A stretch of DNA of 64,000 bases from Citrobacter tructae (GTDB lineage: Bacteria > Pseudomonadota > Gammaproteobacteria > Enterobacterales > Enterobacteriaceae): contig NZ_CP038469.1 of NCBI RefSeq assembly GCF_004684345.1, positions 434,001 through 498,000 on the forward strand, in the 5' to 3' direction. Numbering within the stretch: position 1 is the stretch's first letter; each line of letters opens with the position of its first letter. Below the pieces are notes generated by a model. The model saw only the letters and a program-made list of their open reading frames with translations. It searched no databases and was not told the origin of the DNA. Made by a program: the position numbers and the translations under genes. Shown here piece after piece: positions 1-8,421 of this stretch.

Positions 1-1
1 T

Positions 2-565
2 GGTGTTTCTGACTTTTCATTTAATAACCAATATGAACATTTTGAACCCTACGTTATATTCATTGGAGCGAGAGATGGGTATAAGAATTTTGAAATGTGT
101 GTCCAGGCTCTTCATAATTTACCCGAAATACAGTTAATCGTTATTGGGGGGGGGCAGTTGACTGATTATGAATTGAAATTATTGAATGAAAATATACCTA
201 ATAGATATAAGCATGCCGGATTCATTTCCGAATGCGAGTTGGAAAGTTATTACCAAAATGCATTAGCATTAGTTTATCCATCTTTTTATGAAGGATTTGG
301 TATACCGGTAATTGAAGCAATGAAGTGTGGATGCCCGGTAATAGCATCTAAATCATCATCTGTACAAGAGATTGCTGGAAATGCCGCTGTTTTAATCGAA
401 AATATAACGGCGGAAAAAATAGGGTTGAATATTCTTAAGCTTAAGAGTCCTGCTATCCGTACACAAATAATAACGCTAGGACTGAACAACGCCAAAAAAT
501 TTTCATGGGATAAAATGGCATCAGAAACTTTAGATTTTTATAATTATGTAAGAGGTGAAAAATGA
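2..565 (+). CDS. Glycosyltransferase family 4, C-terminal part (gene cut by window start)
   Basis: The frame is open from base 2, so the gene starts upstream of the window and about 187 C-terminal codons are visible. The visible part matches the C-terminal nucleotide-sugar-binding half of GT-B glycosyltransferases of family GT4: a YVIFIGARDGYKNF start of the second Rossmann fold, then YEGFGIPVIEAMKCGCPV with the E-x7-E signature that binds the donor nucleotide. It would add one sugar to the O-antigen repeat unit at the cytoplasmic face of the inner membrane. The gene is AT-rich like its neighbours, and its stop overlaps the gmd start (ATGA), so it belongs to the same O-antigen operon. Donor and linkage cannot be read from sequence. 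A run of nine G (146-154) lies in the coding frame. Confidence 0.9.
   Translation, partial: GVSDFSFNNQYEHFEPYVIFIGARDGYKNFEMCVQALHNLPEIQLIVIGGGQLTDYELKLLNENIPNRYKHAGFISECELESYYQNALALVYPSFYEGFGIPVIEAMKCGCPVIASKSSSVQEIAGNAAVLIENITAEKIGLNILKLKSPAIRTQIITLGLNNAKKFSWDKMASETLDFYNYVRGEK
146..154 (+). repeat. Poly-G tract (9 G) inside the GT4 gene
   Basis: Nine consecutive G residues lie in frame and encode Gly-Gly-Gly in an IGGGQ segment. Gain or loss of one base would shift the frame and remove most of the donor-binding domain. The surrounding gene is AT-rich, so a long G run stands out. Confidence 0.85.
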
Positions 566-1680
566 AAGTTGCTTTAATTACTGGTATTACTGGTCAGGAT
601 GGTTCTTATTTGGCAGAATTTCTTCTGGATAAAGGATATGAGGTTCACGGTATTAAACGTCGGGCATCATCATTTAACACAGAGCGTGTTGATCATATTT
701 ATCAGGATCCGCATACCAACAACCCTCAATTTCATCTGCACTATGGAGACCTAACCGACACCTCAAACTTAACCAGAATTTTGTCTGAAGTTCAACCTGA
801 TGAGGTTTATAATCTAGGCGCTATGAGCCATGTTGCTGTATCATTTGAGTCACCCGAATATACTGCTGATGTTGATGCTATGGGGACTCTGCGTCTTTTG
901 GAGGCTATTCGTTTCTTGGGGTTGGAAAAGAAAACTCGCTTTTATCAGGCATCTACATCTGAGTTATATGGTTTAGTTCAAGAAATACCGCAGAAAGAAA
1001 CCACTCCTTTCTATCCGCGTTCTCCATATGCGGTTGCTAAACTTTACGCGTACTGGATCACAGTTAACTATCGCGAATCTTACGGTATGTATGCTTGCAA
1101 CGGTATTCTGTTTAATCACGAATCCCCACGTCGTGGTGAAACATTTGTGACTCGTAAAATTACACGCGCTATCGCCAACATTGCTCAGGGTCTGGAGAAG
1201 TGCTTATATCTAGGTAATATGGATTCACTTCGTGACTGGGGCCATGCCAAAGATTATGTAAGAATGCAGTGGATGATGTTGCAGCAAGAGCAACCTGAAG
1301 ACTTTGTAATTGCAACGGGTAAGCAAATTTCCGTGCGTGAATTCGTGCGGATGTCCGCATTAGAGGCCGGGATTGAGATTCAGTTCAGTGGCGAAGGTAT
1401 AAATGAAATTGCGACAGTTGTGAATGTGTCTGGTAACTGTGCGCAAGAAGTACGAGTTGGTGATGTGATCGTTCGTGTTGATCCTCGTTATTTCCGACCA
1501 GCTGAGGTAGAAACATTGCTTGGCGATCCAACAAAAGCAAAAGAAAAACTGGGATGGGTGCCAGAGATTAGTGTTGAAGAAATGTGTAAGGAGATGGTAA
1601 AAAGTGATCTTGAGAAAGCTAAGCAGCATGCACTCTTAAGAGCAAATGGCTTCGATGTTTCCATTTCTTTGGAGAATTAA
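562..1680 (+). CDS. gmd: GDP-mannose 4,6-dehydratase
   Basis: This enzyme converts GDP-D-mannose to GDP-4-keto-6-deoxy-D-mannose, the first committed step to GDP-L-fucose and related deoxy sugars. The 372-residue protein has the usual family length (373 in E. coli). It is a short-chain dehydrogenase of the extended type, with the N-terminal NADP-binding TGITGQDGSYLAEF motif at residues 7-20, a TSELYG segment carrying the catalytic Thr/Glu, and the YAVAK (Y-x3-K) catalytic pair near residue 157. It overlaps the upstream glycosyltransferase by four bases and is followed three bases later by fcl, so the pair is translated as a unit. Base composition is lower in GC than the chromosomal core, as in most O-antigen genes. 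Confidence 0.96.
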   Translation: MKVALITGITGQDGSYLAEFLLDKGYEVHGIKRRASSFNTERVDHIYQDPHTNNPQFHLHYGDLTDTSNLTRILSEVQPDEVYNLGAMSHVAVSFESPEYTADVDAMGTLRLLEAIRFLGLEKKTRFYQASTSELYGLVQEIPQKETTPFYPRSPYAVAKLYAYWITVNYRESYGMYACNGILFNHESPRRGETFVTRKITRAIANIAQGLEKCLYLGNMDSLRDWGHAKDYVRMQWMMLQQEQPEDFVIATGKQISVREFVRMSALEAGIEIQFSGEGINEIATVVNVSGNCAQEVRVGDVIVRVDPRYFRPAEVETLLGDPTKAKEKLGWVPEISVEEMCKEMVKSDLEKAKQHALLRANGFDVSISLEN

Positions 1681-1683
1681 AGC

Positions 1684-2646
1684 GTGGCTAAGAGAATATT
1701 TGTTGCAGGACATAATGGAATGGTGGGATCCGCTCTGGTAAGAGAACTTTGCCAGCAGCAGAGCAATGAAGTAATTACTAGAAGCCGAGATGAACTTGAT
1801 CTTCTCTCGCAGGCTGCTGTGAATGATTTTTTCAAAAAAGAGAAAATTGACCAAGTTTATTTGGCTGCAGCAAAAGTTGGCGGCATTCAAGCTAACAATA
1901 CTTTCCCTGCGGATTTTATTTATCAAAATCTTATGATTGAGAGCAACATTATTCATGCTGCTCATGTTAATGACGTTAATGAATTGCTTTTTTTGGGGTC
2001 AAGCTGTATCTATCCTCGAGATGTTGCCCAGCCAATGCGAGAGGAGGCACTTTTGACCGGTATTTTGGAAAGCACTAATGAGCCATACGCTATCGCAAAG
2101 ATTGCTGGCATAAAACTATGCGAGTCATACAATCGACAATATGGTCGTGATTATCGCAGCGTGATGCCGACTAATTTATACGGTTCTAATGATAACTTTC
2201 ATATTGAAAACTCTCATGTTATCCCTGCTTTGATTAGACGTTTCCATACTGCCAAAGTTGAAAATCAAGATACTGTTACAGTGTGGGGAAGTGGTACACC
2301 AAAACGTGAATTCTTGTTTGTAGATGATATGGCTTCGGCATCGATTTATGTGATGAATTTGCCAACTGAAACTTACGCTAAAAATACTTCACCGATGCTT
2401 TCGCATATCAATGTGGGTACTGGTGTTGATTGCACAATTCGTGAACTTGCAGAAACAATTGCTTCTGTCATAGGTTATAAAGGACAGATTGTCTTCGATG
2501 CTAGTAAGCCTGATGGTACTCCACGAAAGTTAATGGATGTTGAGCGTCTTGGTCGTATGGGGTGGAGATGGTCGACATCATTGCGTGATGGACTAGTGCT
2601 CACCTATGAATGGTTTTTGAAAAACCAAAATAGTTTCAGGAAATAG
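1684..2646 (+). CDS. fcl: GDP-L-fucose synthase (GDP-4-keto-6-deoxymannose epimerase/reductase)
   Basis: Fcl (WcaG) carries out the 3,5-epimerisation and NADPH-dependent 4-reduction that turn the Gmd product into GDP-L-fucose. The 320-residue product has family length. It shows the NADP-binding GHNGMVGSALVREL motif at residues 9-22, the SSCIYP segment near residue 106 and the YAIAK catalytic Y-x3-K near residue 135. The start is a GTG three bases after the gmd stop; no better ATG lies nearby. With gmd, gmm, manC and manB it forms a full route from mannose-6-phosphate to GDP-L-fucose, so the O unit probably contains L-fucose, or a sugar made from the same intermediate. Confidence 0.95.
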   Translation: MAKRIFVAGHNGMVGSALVRELCQQQSNEVITRSRDELDLLSQAAVNDFFKKEKIDQVYLAAAKVGGIQANNTFPADFIYQNLMIESNIIHAAHVNDVNELLFLGSSCIYPRDVAQPMREEALLTGILESTNEPYAIAKIAGIKLCESYNRQYGRDYRSVMPTNLYGSNDNFHIENSHVIPALIRRFHTAKVENQDTVTVWGSGTPKREFLFVDDMASASIYVMNLPTETYAKNTSPMLSHINVGTGVDCTIRELAETIASVIGYKGQIVFDASKPDGTPRKLMDVERLGRMGWRWSTSLRDGLVLTYEWFLKNQNSFRK

Positions 2647-2649
2647 GAT

Positions 2650-3102
2650 TTGCAAATGTTGGATTTTGCGTTATTTAAAACGATAGTTAATTATGCACCA
2701 CTTATATCAATTGATCTTATCGTTTATAACAGCAAGTCAGAAGTATTATTGGGGAAAAGAATAAACCCTCCGGCAAAAAATTATTATTTTGTTCCGGGTG
2801 GAAGGGTTTTTAAGAATGAAAAGATTGCCGATGCTTTCGATCGGATTTGTCAATCTGAATTAAGGTGTAAGATTGAATTTTCTTCTGTAATACCTTGTGG
2901 TGTATTCGAACATTTCTATTCTGATGCTTTTGTTGGGGCAGATATTAGCACTCATTATATCGTATTAGCGTATGAGATTCATATGGACGCAGAGTTGCAG
3001 AAACTTCCCCCAGCACAGCATGCTGAATATACCTATATGTCAGTTGAACGTATTAGAAACAATCCTAACGTTCATCATTATACCCAGCAATACTTTAGCT
3101 AG
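2650..3102 (+). CDS. gmm: GDP-mannose mannosyl hydrolase (Nudix family)
   Basis: Gmm hydrolyses GDP-mannose and GDP-glucose to GDP and the free sugar and may tune the GDP-sugar pool. The 150-residue protein has a Nudix fold. Its Nudix box, PGGRVFKNEKIADAFDRICQ at about residues 50-70, is degenerate as expected for Gmm: the canonical RE pair is replaced, so catalysis is displaced from the usual glutamate. The frame starts with TTG at 2650; an ATG at 2656 two codons later is an equally plausible start. It sits four bases after fcl and ten bases before manC, the usual gmd-fcl-gmm-manC order. Confidence 0.92.
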   Translation: MQMLDFALFKTIVNYAPLISIDLIVYNSKSEVLLGKRINPPAKNYYFVPGGRVFKNEKIADAFDRICQSELRCKIEFSSVIPCGVFEHFYSDAFVGADISTHYIVLAYEIHMDAELQKLPPAQHAEYTYMSVERIRNNPNVHHYTQQYFS

Positions 3103-3111
3103 AAGGTTAAA

Positions 3112-4539
3112 ATGACTAACATCATTCTTCCCGTAGTGATGGCCGGTGGAACAGGAAGTCGCTTATGGCCGCTTTCCCGAACTTTGTATCCAAAGCAGTT
3201 TCTGACATTGACATCTTCTTCATCAATGCTTCAAGAGACAATTGTGCGTCTCGATGGATTAACGCATGAACATCCACTAATCATTTGTAATGAGGACCAT
3301 CGTTTTATTGTTGCAGAGCAGCTTAGGCAACTTGAGTTACAGCATAGCGGCATTATCCTTGAACCTGTAGGCAGAAATACGGCTCCAGCAATCGCATTAG
3401 CAGCTTTACATGCCATTAGAAATCAAGATGATCCAATTTTACTGGTATTAGCAGCGGACCATGTAATTCAAGATAATTGCGCGTTTCTTACTGCGATTGA
3501 AAAAGCGTTAGATCTTGCTGTTGGAGGAAAGCTTGTAACCTTCGGTATTGTTCCTAATAAACCAGAAACTGGCTATGGTTATATAAAGCAAGGCAAACCA
3601 GTGTCAGAAGATGCTTTTGAAGTCTCTGAGTTTGTTGAAAAACCAGACTTAGACACAGCTAAAAGATATCTAAATGAAGGTACATATTACTGGAATAGCG
3701 GGATGTTTATATTTAGAGCGTCACGTTACATTGAAGAGTTGAAATTATATAGACCGGATATATTAGATGCTTGCATCAATGCTCTGGAAGATGCTTCACT
3801 TGATCTTGATTTTACTCGGCTTAATACTACTTCTTTCACTCAATGTCCTGATGAATCAATTGACTATGCTGTTATGGAGCAGACATCTGATGCGGTTGTT
3901 GTCCCATTAGATGCTGGTTGGAGTGATGTCGGTTCGTGGGCTGCTCTTTGGGAAGTGGATACCAAAGATAATAATAACAATGTTATTCATGGTGATGTGG
4001 TTGCTATCGACACACAGCGCAGTTATCTTTATTCCCAGCATAGATTAATCAGTGCGGTAGGTTTAGATAATATAATTGTTGTTGAAACTAAGGATGCTAT
4101 TCTTGTTTCACATAAAGACAAAGTACAATCTGTTAAGGACGTTGTTACTTTTCTTAAATCGTGCTCGCGAAGTGAATATCTGCAGCACAGGGAATTATAC
4201 CGTCCTTGGGGAACCTCAGATGCGGTATCCGAAGGTAAACGCTATCATGTCCGTAAAGTGACAGTTAAGCCTGGAGAACGTACTGCTACCCAAATTCACT
4301 ATCACCGAGCAGAACATTGGATTGTCGTGACAGGAACTGCAAAAGTATATTGCGGAGAGAAGATACAACTCCTGACTGAAAATGAATCCACATATATTCC
4401 AGTTGGTATATCTCATTCTCTGGAAAATCCAGGAAAGATCCCCTTAGAGATTATCGAAGTCAGAACTGGCGCTTATCTTGAAGATGATGACATTGTTCGG
4501 CTTGAACAATATACTCACGGTAGCAATTATGAAAGTTAG
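3112..4539 (+). CDS. manC: Mannose-1-phosphate guanylyltransferase (type II PMI/GMP family)
   Basis: ManC makes GDP-mannose from mannose-1-phosphate and GTP. The 475-residue protein has the nucleotidyltransferase signature GGTGSRLWPLSR at residues 12-23 and the FVEKPD motif near residue 179. Its C-terminal cupin domain (about residues 350-470) carries the HYHRAEHWIVVTG metal-site motif of the bifunctional phosphomannose isomerase type; whether the isomerase activity is retained is not visible. It follows gmm by nine bases, and its last 11 bases overlap the start of the GT2 gene. Codon use is AT-rich. Confidence 0.95.
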   Translation: MTNIILPVVMAGGTGSRLWPLSRTLYPKQFLTLTSSSSMLQETIVRLDGLTHEHPLIICNEDHRFIVAEQLRQLELQHSGIILEPVGRNTAPAIALAALHAIRNQDDPILLVLAADHVIQDNCAFLTAIEKALDLAVGGKLVTFGIVPNKPETGYGYIKQGKPVSEDAFEVSEFVEKPDLDTAKRYLNEGTYYWNSGMFIFRASRYIEELKLYRPDILDACINALEDASLDLDFTRLNTTSFTQCPDESIDYAVMEQTSDAVVVPLDAGWSDVGSWAALWEVDTKDNNNNVIHGDVVAIDTQRSYLYSQHRLISAVGLDNIIVVETKDAILVSHKDKVQSVKDVVTFLKSCSRSEYLQHRELYRPWGTSDAVSEGKRYHVRKVTVKPGERTATQIHYHRAEHWIVVTGTAKVYCGEKIQLLTENESTYIPVGISHSLENPGKIPLEIIEVRTGAYLEDDDIVRLEQYTHGSNYES

Positions 4540-5272
4540 CATTATCACCGCAACTTATAATAGCGCAACGACTCTGTCAGATACTTTACTATCTCTAGAT
4601 TTACAGTCATATAATGATATTGAATATATTATCATTGATGGAGCTTCCCGAGATTCCACTCTTGAGCTTATTAATAGTGTGTCTCGCCGAGTTACTAAAA
4701 TTATAAGTGAACCTGATAAAGGTATCTACGATGCCTTGAATAAGGGAATTCGAGCAGCAACAGGCGATATAGTTGGTTTCCTGCATTCGGATGATTTACT
4801 TGCCTATCCTGACGCGATTGCTGATGTAGTTGATGAATTTATAAAAAATCAATGCGATGCTGTTTACGGAGATTTAGATTATGTATCGAAAGACAACATC
4901 AGCAATGTCGTTCGTCGATGGAGAAGTGGTAATTTCAAACGTTTTAAAATGCAATTAGGTTGGATGCCTCCGCATCCTAGCTTCTATATGAAGCGGGAAT
5001 TATATTTGAAATGGGGGGGGTTTAATTTGGATTATAAAATCTCAGCAGATTACGATTCTTTGGTCAGATATTTATGGACGCATAGCGCTAGAGTCTCCTA
5101 TTTACCTAAAGTTCTTACTAAGATGCGAGTTGGTGGTATGAGTAATCGTTCTTTTGCTAATATCGTCCAGAAGTCTAAAGAAGATATTAAGGTTATGCGT
5201 AGCAATGGGCTGTTATGGCCTATTGTGCTTGTATGTAAAAACTTTTCTAAACTTCCACAGTTTCTTAAATAA
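4529..5272 (+). CDS. Glycosyltransferase family 2
   Basis: The 247-residue product is a GT-A fold transferase. It has an N-terminal MKVSIITATYNS motif, a DGASRDST nucleotide-binding motif near residue 36, GIYDALNKGIRAATGDIVGF, and the metal-binding HSDD (DXD-like) near residue 90. I chose the ATG at 4529, which overlaps the manC stop, over an upstream in-frame ATG at 4478, because the conserved N-terminal strand begins there. Family members resemble the WcaE and WbdN type enzymes of colanic acid and O-antigen clusters. It should add one sugar of the O unit in the cytoplasm; donor and linkage are unknown. An eight-G run (5013-5020) lies in frame. Confidence 0.9.
   Translation: MKVSIITATYNSATTLSDTLLSLDLQSYNDIEYIIIDGASRDSTLELINSVSRRVTKIISEPDKGIYDALNKGIRAATGDIVGFLHSDDLLAYPDAIADVVDEFIKNQCDAVYGDLDYVSKDNISNVVRRWRSGNFKRFKMQLGWMPPHPSFYMKRELYLKWGGFNLDYKISADYDSLVRYLWTHSARVSYLPKVLTKMRVGGMSNRSFANIVQKSKEDIKVMRSNGLLWPIVLVCKNFSKLPQFLK
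5013..5020 (+). repeat. Poly-G tract (8 G) inside the GT2 gene
   Basis: Eight consecutive G residues encode Trp-Gly-Gly at about residues 162-164 of the GT2 protein. A one-base slip would truncate the last third of the enzyme. It is the second poly-G run in this short AT-rich cluster. Confidence 0.85.
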
Positions 5273-5274
5273 CT

Positions 5275-6645
5275 ATGAAAAATTTAACCTGTTTCAAAGC
5301 CTACGATATTCGCGGCAGGCTGGGCGAAGAGCTGAATGAAGATATCGCGTGGCGTATCGGCCGCGCTTACGGCGAGTACCTGAAGCCAAAAACGATTGTC
5401 CTTGGCGGCGATGTGCGCCTGACCAGCGAGACGCTGAAGCTGGCGCTGGCGAAAGGACTGCAGGATGCAGGCGTGGATGTGCTGGATATTGGTATGTCGG
5501 GCACCGAAGAGATTTATTTTGCCACTTTCCACCTGGACATTGATGGCGGTATTGAAGTGACCGCCAGCCATAATCCGATGGATTACAACGGCATGAAGCT
5601 GGTGCGGGAAGGGGCACGGCCCATCAGCGGTGATACCGGTCTGCGCGACGTGCAGCGCCTGGCGGAAGCAAATGACTTCCCGGCGGTTGATGAGACAAAA
5701 CGTGGCCGCTACCAGCGCATTACTACCCGTGATGCCTACATTGACCACCTGCTGGGTTACATCAATCCCGCCAACCTGAAACCGATGAAGCTGGTGCTCA
5801 ATTCCGGCAACGGCGCGGCAGGTCCGGTGGTTGACGCCATTGAAGCCCGTTTTAAGGCGCTGGGCGTGCCGGTCGAGTTCATCAAAATTCACAACACGCC
5901 GGATGGCAACTTCCCCAACGGTATTCCCAATCCTCTGCTGCCGGAATGCCGGGCCGACACGCGCAATGCAGTGATTGAACACGGCGCGGATATGGGGATT
6001 GCCTTCGACGGTGATTTTGACCGCTGCTTCCTGTTCGATGAAAAAGGTCAGTTCATTGAGGGCTACTACATTGTCGGCCTGCTGGCGGAAGCGTTTCTGG
6101 AGAAGAATCCGGGGGCGAAAATTATCCACGACCCACGCCTGTCCTGGAACACCGTGGATGTGGTGACGGCGGCAGGCGGTAAACCGGTGATGTCAAAAAC
6201 CGGGCACGCGTTTATCAAAGAGCGGATGCGCCATGAAGATGCCATTTATGGCGGCGAAATGAGCGCGCACCACTATTTCCGCGATTTTGCCTATTGCGAC
6301 AGCGGAATGATCCCGTGGCTGCTGGTGGCGGAGCTGCTGTGTCTGAAAGAACAGTCGCTGGGCGCACTGGTCCGCGACCGGATGGTGGCCTACCCGGCGA
6401 GCGGAGAAATAAACAGTACGCTGGCAGAGCCGACGGCAGCAATTGCGCGCGTGGAGCAGCATTTTTCCCGTGAGGCGCTGTCGGTGGACAGAACGGACGG
6501 TATTAGCATGTCGTTTGTCGACTGGCGCTTCAATTTACGCTCTTCCAATACCGAACCGGTGGTGCGCCTGAACGTGGAATCGCGCGGAGATATTCCATTG
6601 ATGGAAGAAAAAACGAAGTTAATTCTGGATCTGCTAAGGAAGTAG
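5275..6645 (+). CDS. manB: Phosphomannomutase
   Basis: ManB interconverts mannose-6-phosphate and mannose-1-phosphate, feeding ManC. The 456-residue protein has the normal length and four-domain alpha-D-phosphohexomutase layout: the phosphoserine loop TASHNPMDYNG with Ser98, the Mg-binding DGDFDR loop near residue 245, the sugar-binding GGEMSAHHY loop near residue 323 and the C-terminal RSSNTEP phosphate-binding loop. It begins two bases after the GT2 stop, yet its codon use is strongly GC-rich and unlike gmd to GT2. This resembles the cpsG-like manB copies that end many E. coli and Salmonella O-antigen clusters and suggests a recombination joint at its 5-prime edge. Confidence 0.96.
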   Translation: MKNLTCFKAYDIRGRLGEELNEDIAWRIGRAYGEYLKPKTIVLGGDVRLTSETLKLALAKGLQDAGVDVLDIGMSGTEEIYFATFHLDIDGGIEVTASHNPMDYNGMKLVREGARPISGDTGLRDVQRLAEANDFPAVDETKRGRYQRITTRDAYIDHLLGYINPANLKPMKLVLNSGNGAAGPVVDAIEARFKALGVPVEFIKIHNTPDGNFPNGIPNPLLPECRADTRNAVIEHGADMGIAFDGDFDRCFLFDEKGQFIEGYYIVGLLAEAFLEKNPGAKIIHDPRLSWNTVDVVTAAGGKPVMSKTGHAFIKERMRHEDAIYGGEMSAHHYFRDFAYCDSGMIPWLLVAELLCLKEQSLGALVRDRMVAYPASGEINSTLAEPTAAIARVEQHFSREALSVDRTDGISMSFVDWRFNLRSSNTEPVVRLNVESRGDIPLMEEKTKLILDLLRK

Positions 6646-6770
6646 GTAAATGAGTTATAGGTGAACTGCTGATTTGCTGCTTAGAGAGAGTATTAGGCAA
6701 TCGGTGTGACATAGATCAGCAAAAGCTATTCATTCATCCTATTACTGAGTTAACATCTGGAATACATTTA

Positions 6771-6793
6771 AGCCGCGCATACCTTGCGCGGTG
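6771..6793 (+). promoter_or_regulatory. gnd leader hairpin
   Basis: A 6-bp GC stem (CCGCGC at 6773-6778 pairing with GCGCGG at 6786-6791, 7-base loop) lies 25 bases before the gnd start. It is followed by an AGGAG ribosome binding site at 6807-6811. The 171-base gap between manB and gnd must hold the gnd promoter; I cannot place its boxes with confidence. Confidence 0.4.
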
Positions 6794-6816
6794 ACCACAC
6801 CTGACAGGAGTATGTA

Positions 6817-8223
6817 ATGTCTAAGCAACAGATCGGCGTCGTCGGTATGGCAGTGATGGGGCGCAACCTGGCGCTCAACATCGAAAGCCGTGATTATACC
6901 GTTTCCATCTTCAACCGCTCCCGCGAAAAAACTGAAGAAGTTGTTGCCGAGAACCCGGGTAAGAAACTGGTTCCTTATTACACGGTGAAAGAGTTCGTCG
7001 AGTCTCTTGAAACCCCACGTCGTATCCTGTTAATGGTGAAAGCGGGGGCTGGCACCGATGCTGCGATCGATTCCCTGAAGCCGTATCTGGATAAAGGCGA
7101 CATCATCATTGATGGTGGTAACACCTTCTTCCTGGACACTATCCGTCGTAACCGTGAACTGTCCGCGGAAGGCTTTAACTTCATCGGTACCGGCGTGTCC
7201 GGTGGTGAAGAAGGTGCCCTGAAAGGCCCTTCCATCATGCCCGGTGGTCAGAAAGAAGCGTATGAGCTGGTTGCTCCTATCCTGACCAAGATTGCCGCGG
7301 TAGCTGAAGATGGCGAGCCGTGCGTAACCTATATTGGTGCTGATGGTGCCGGCCACTATGTGAAAATGGTACACAACGGGATCGAATACGGTGATATGCA
7401 GCTGATTGCTGAAGCCTATTCTCTGCTGAAAGGTGGCCTGAATCTTTCTAATGAAGAGTTGGCTACCACCTTTACTGAGTGGAACGAAGGCGAACTGAGC
7501 AGCTATCTGATTGACATCACCAAAGACATCTTCACCAAAAAAGATGAAGACGGTAAATACTTGGTTGACGTGATTTTGGACGAAGCGGCGAACAAAGGCA
7601 CCGGTAAATGGACCAGCCAGAGCTCTCTGGATCTGGGCGAACCGCTGTCGCTGATCACCGAGTCCGTATTCGCGCGCTACATCTCTTCCCTGAAAGACCA
7701 GCGCGTTGCGGCATCTAAAGTGCTGTCCGGCCCACAGGCTAAGCTGGCTGGCAATAAAGCCGAGTTCGTTGAGAAAGTTCGTCGCGCGCTGTACCTAGGT
7801 AAAATCGTCTCCTACGCGCAGGGCTTCTCTCAACTGCGCGCTGCGTCTGACGAATACAGCTGGGATCTGAACTATGGTGAAATCGCGAAAATTTTCCGCG
7901 CTGGCTGCATCATTCGTGCGCAGTTCCTGCAGAAAATCACCGACGCCTATGCTGAAAACAAAGATATCGCGAACCTGCTGCTGGCTCCGTACTTCAAAAA
8001 TATCGCTGATGAATATCAGCAGGCGCTGCGTGATGTAGTAGCTTACGCTGTTCAGAACGGTATTCCGGTTCCTACCTTCTCCGCTGCGGTTGCCTACTAC
8101 GACAGCTATCGTGCAGAAGTACTGCCTGCTAACCTGATCCAGGCACAGCGTGACTACTTCGGTGCACATACGTATAAACGCACCGATAAAGAAGGTGTGT
8201 TCCACACCGAATGGCTGGATTAA
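6817..8223 (+). CDS. gnd: 6-phosphogluconate dehydrogenase, decarboxylating
   Basis: Gnd oxidises 6-phosphogluconate to ribulose-5-phosphate and CO2 with NADP in the oxidative pentose phosphate pathway. The 468-residue protein has full length: the N-terminal GVVGMAVMGRNLALN dinucleotide fold, the GTGVSGGEEGA substrate motif near residue 128, KMVHNGIEYGDMQ with the catalytic lysine near residue 184, and the C-terminal tail. It has its own leader and a strong terminator, so it is a single gene. It marks the conserved 3-prime boundary of the O-antigen locus. Confidence 0.98.
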   Translation: MSKQQIGVVGMAVMGRNLALNIESRDYTVSIFNRSREKTEEVVAENPGKKLVPYYTVKEFVESLETPRRILLMVKAGAGTDAAIDSLKPYLDKGDIIIDGGNTFFLDTIRRNRELSAEGFNFIGTGVSGGEEGALKGPSIMPGGQKEAYELVAPILTKIAAVAEDGEPCVTYIGADGAGHYVKMVHNGIEYGDMQLIAEAYSLLKGGLNLSNEELATTFTEWNEGELSSYLIDITKDIFTKKDEDGKYLVDVILDEAANKGTGKWTSQSSLDLGEPLSLITESVFARYISSLKDQRVAASKVLSGPQAKLAGNKAEFVEKVRRALYLGKIVSYAQGFSQLRAASDEYSWDLNYGEIAKIFRAGCIIRAQFLQKITDAYAENKDIANLLLAPYFKNIADEYQQALRDVVAYAVQNGIPVPTFSAAVAYYDSYRAEVLPANLIQAQRDYFGAHTYKRTDKEGVFHTEWLD

Positions 8224-8250
8224 TCTGATTTAGTCTAACTGTAAAAGTAG

Positions 8251-8278
8251 GCCCGGAGCGCTCCTCCGGGCTTTTTTA
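8251..8278 (+). terminator. Rho-independent terminator after gnd
   Basis: The 8-bp stem GCCCGGAG/CTCCGGGC with a 5-base loop is followed by a T-rich run 28 bases after the gnd stop. Confidence 0.9.
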
Positions 8279-8421
8279 TTGCCAAAAAATGGGATTCAGC
8301 CAGGTCCGATATCCGGTGTTGTAGCAAAGCACGATATACTGGTGCAATGCAGAGCCGATGCGCCACGTTGTTGGCAGCGTGTTCACCCTCAAATGTTCAA
8401 CCGGAAGAAGTTACACAGAGA

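Noticed and set aside
5284..6129. 281-codon open frame on the minus strand opposite manB
   Set aside because: manB has all catalytic motifs on the plus strand. The reverse frame has no recognisable fold and arises from GC-rich codon bias.
8347..8421. N-terminal extension of ugd
   Set aside because: The extra 25 residues have no family counterpart; the NAD motif begins right after the ATG at 8422, which gives the standard 388 residues.
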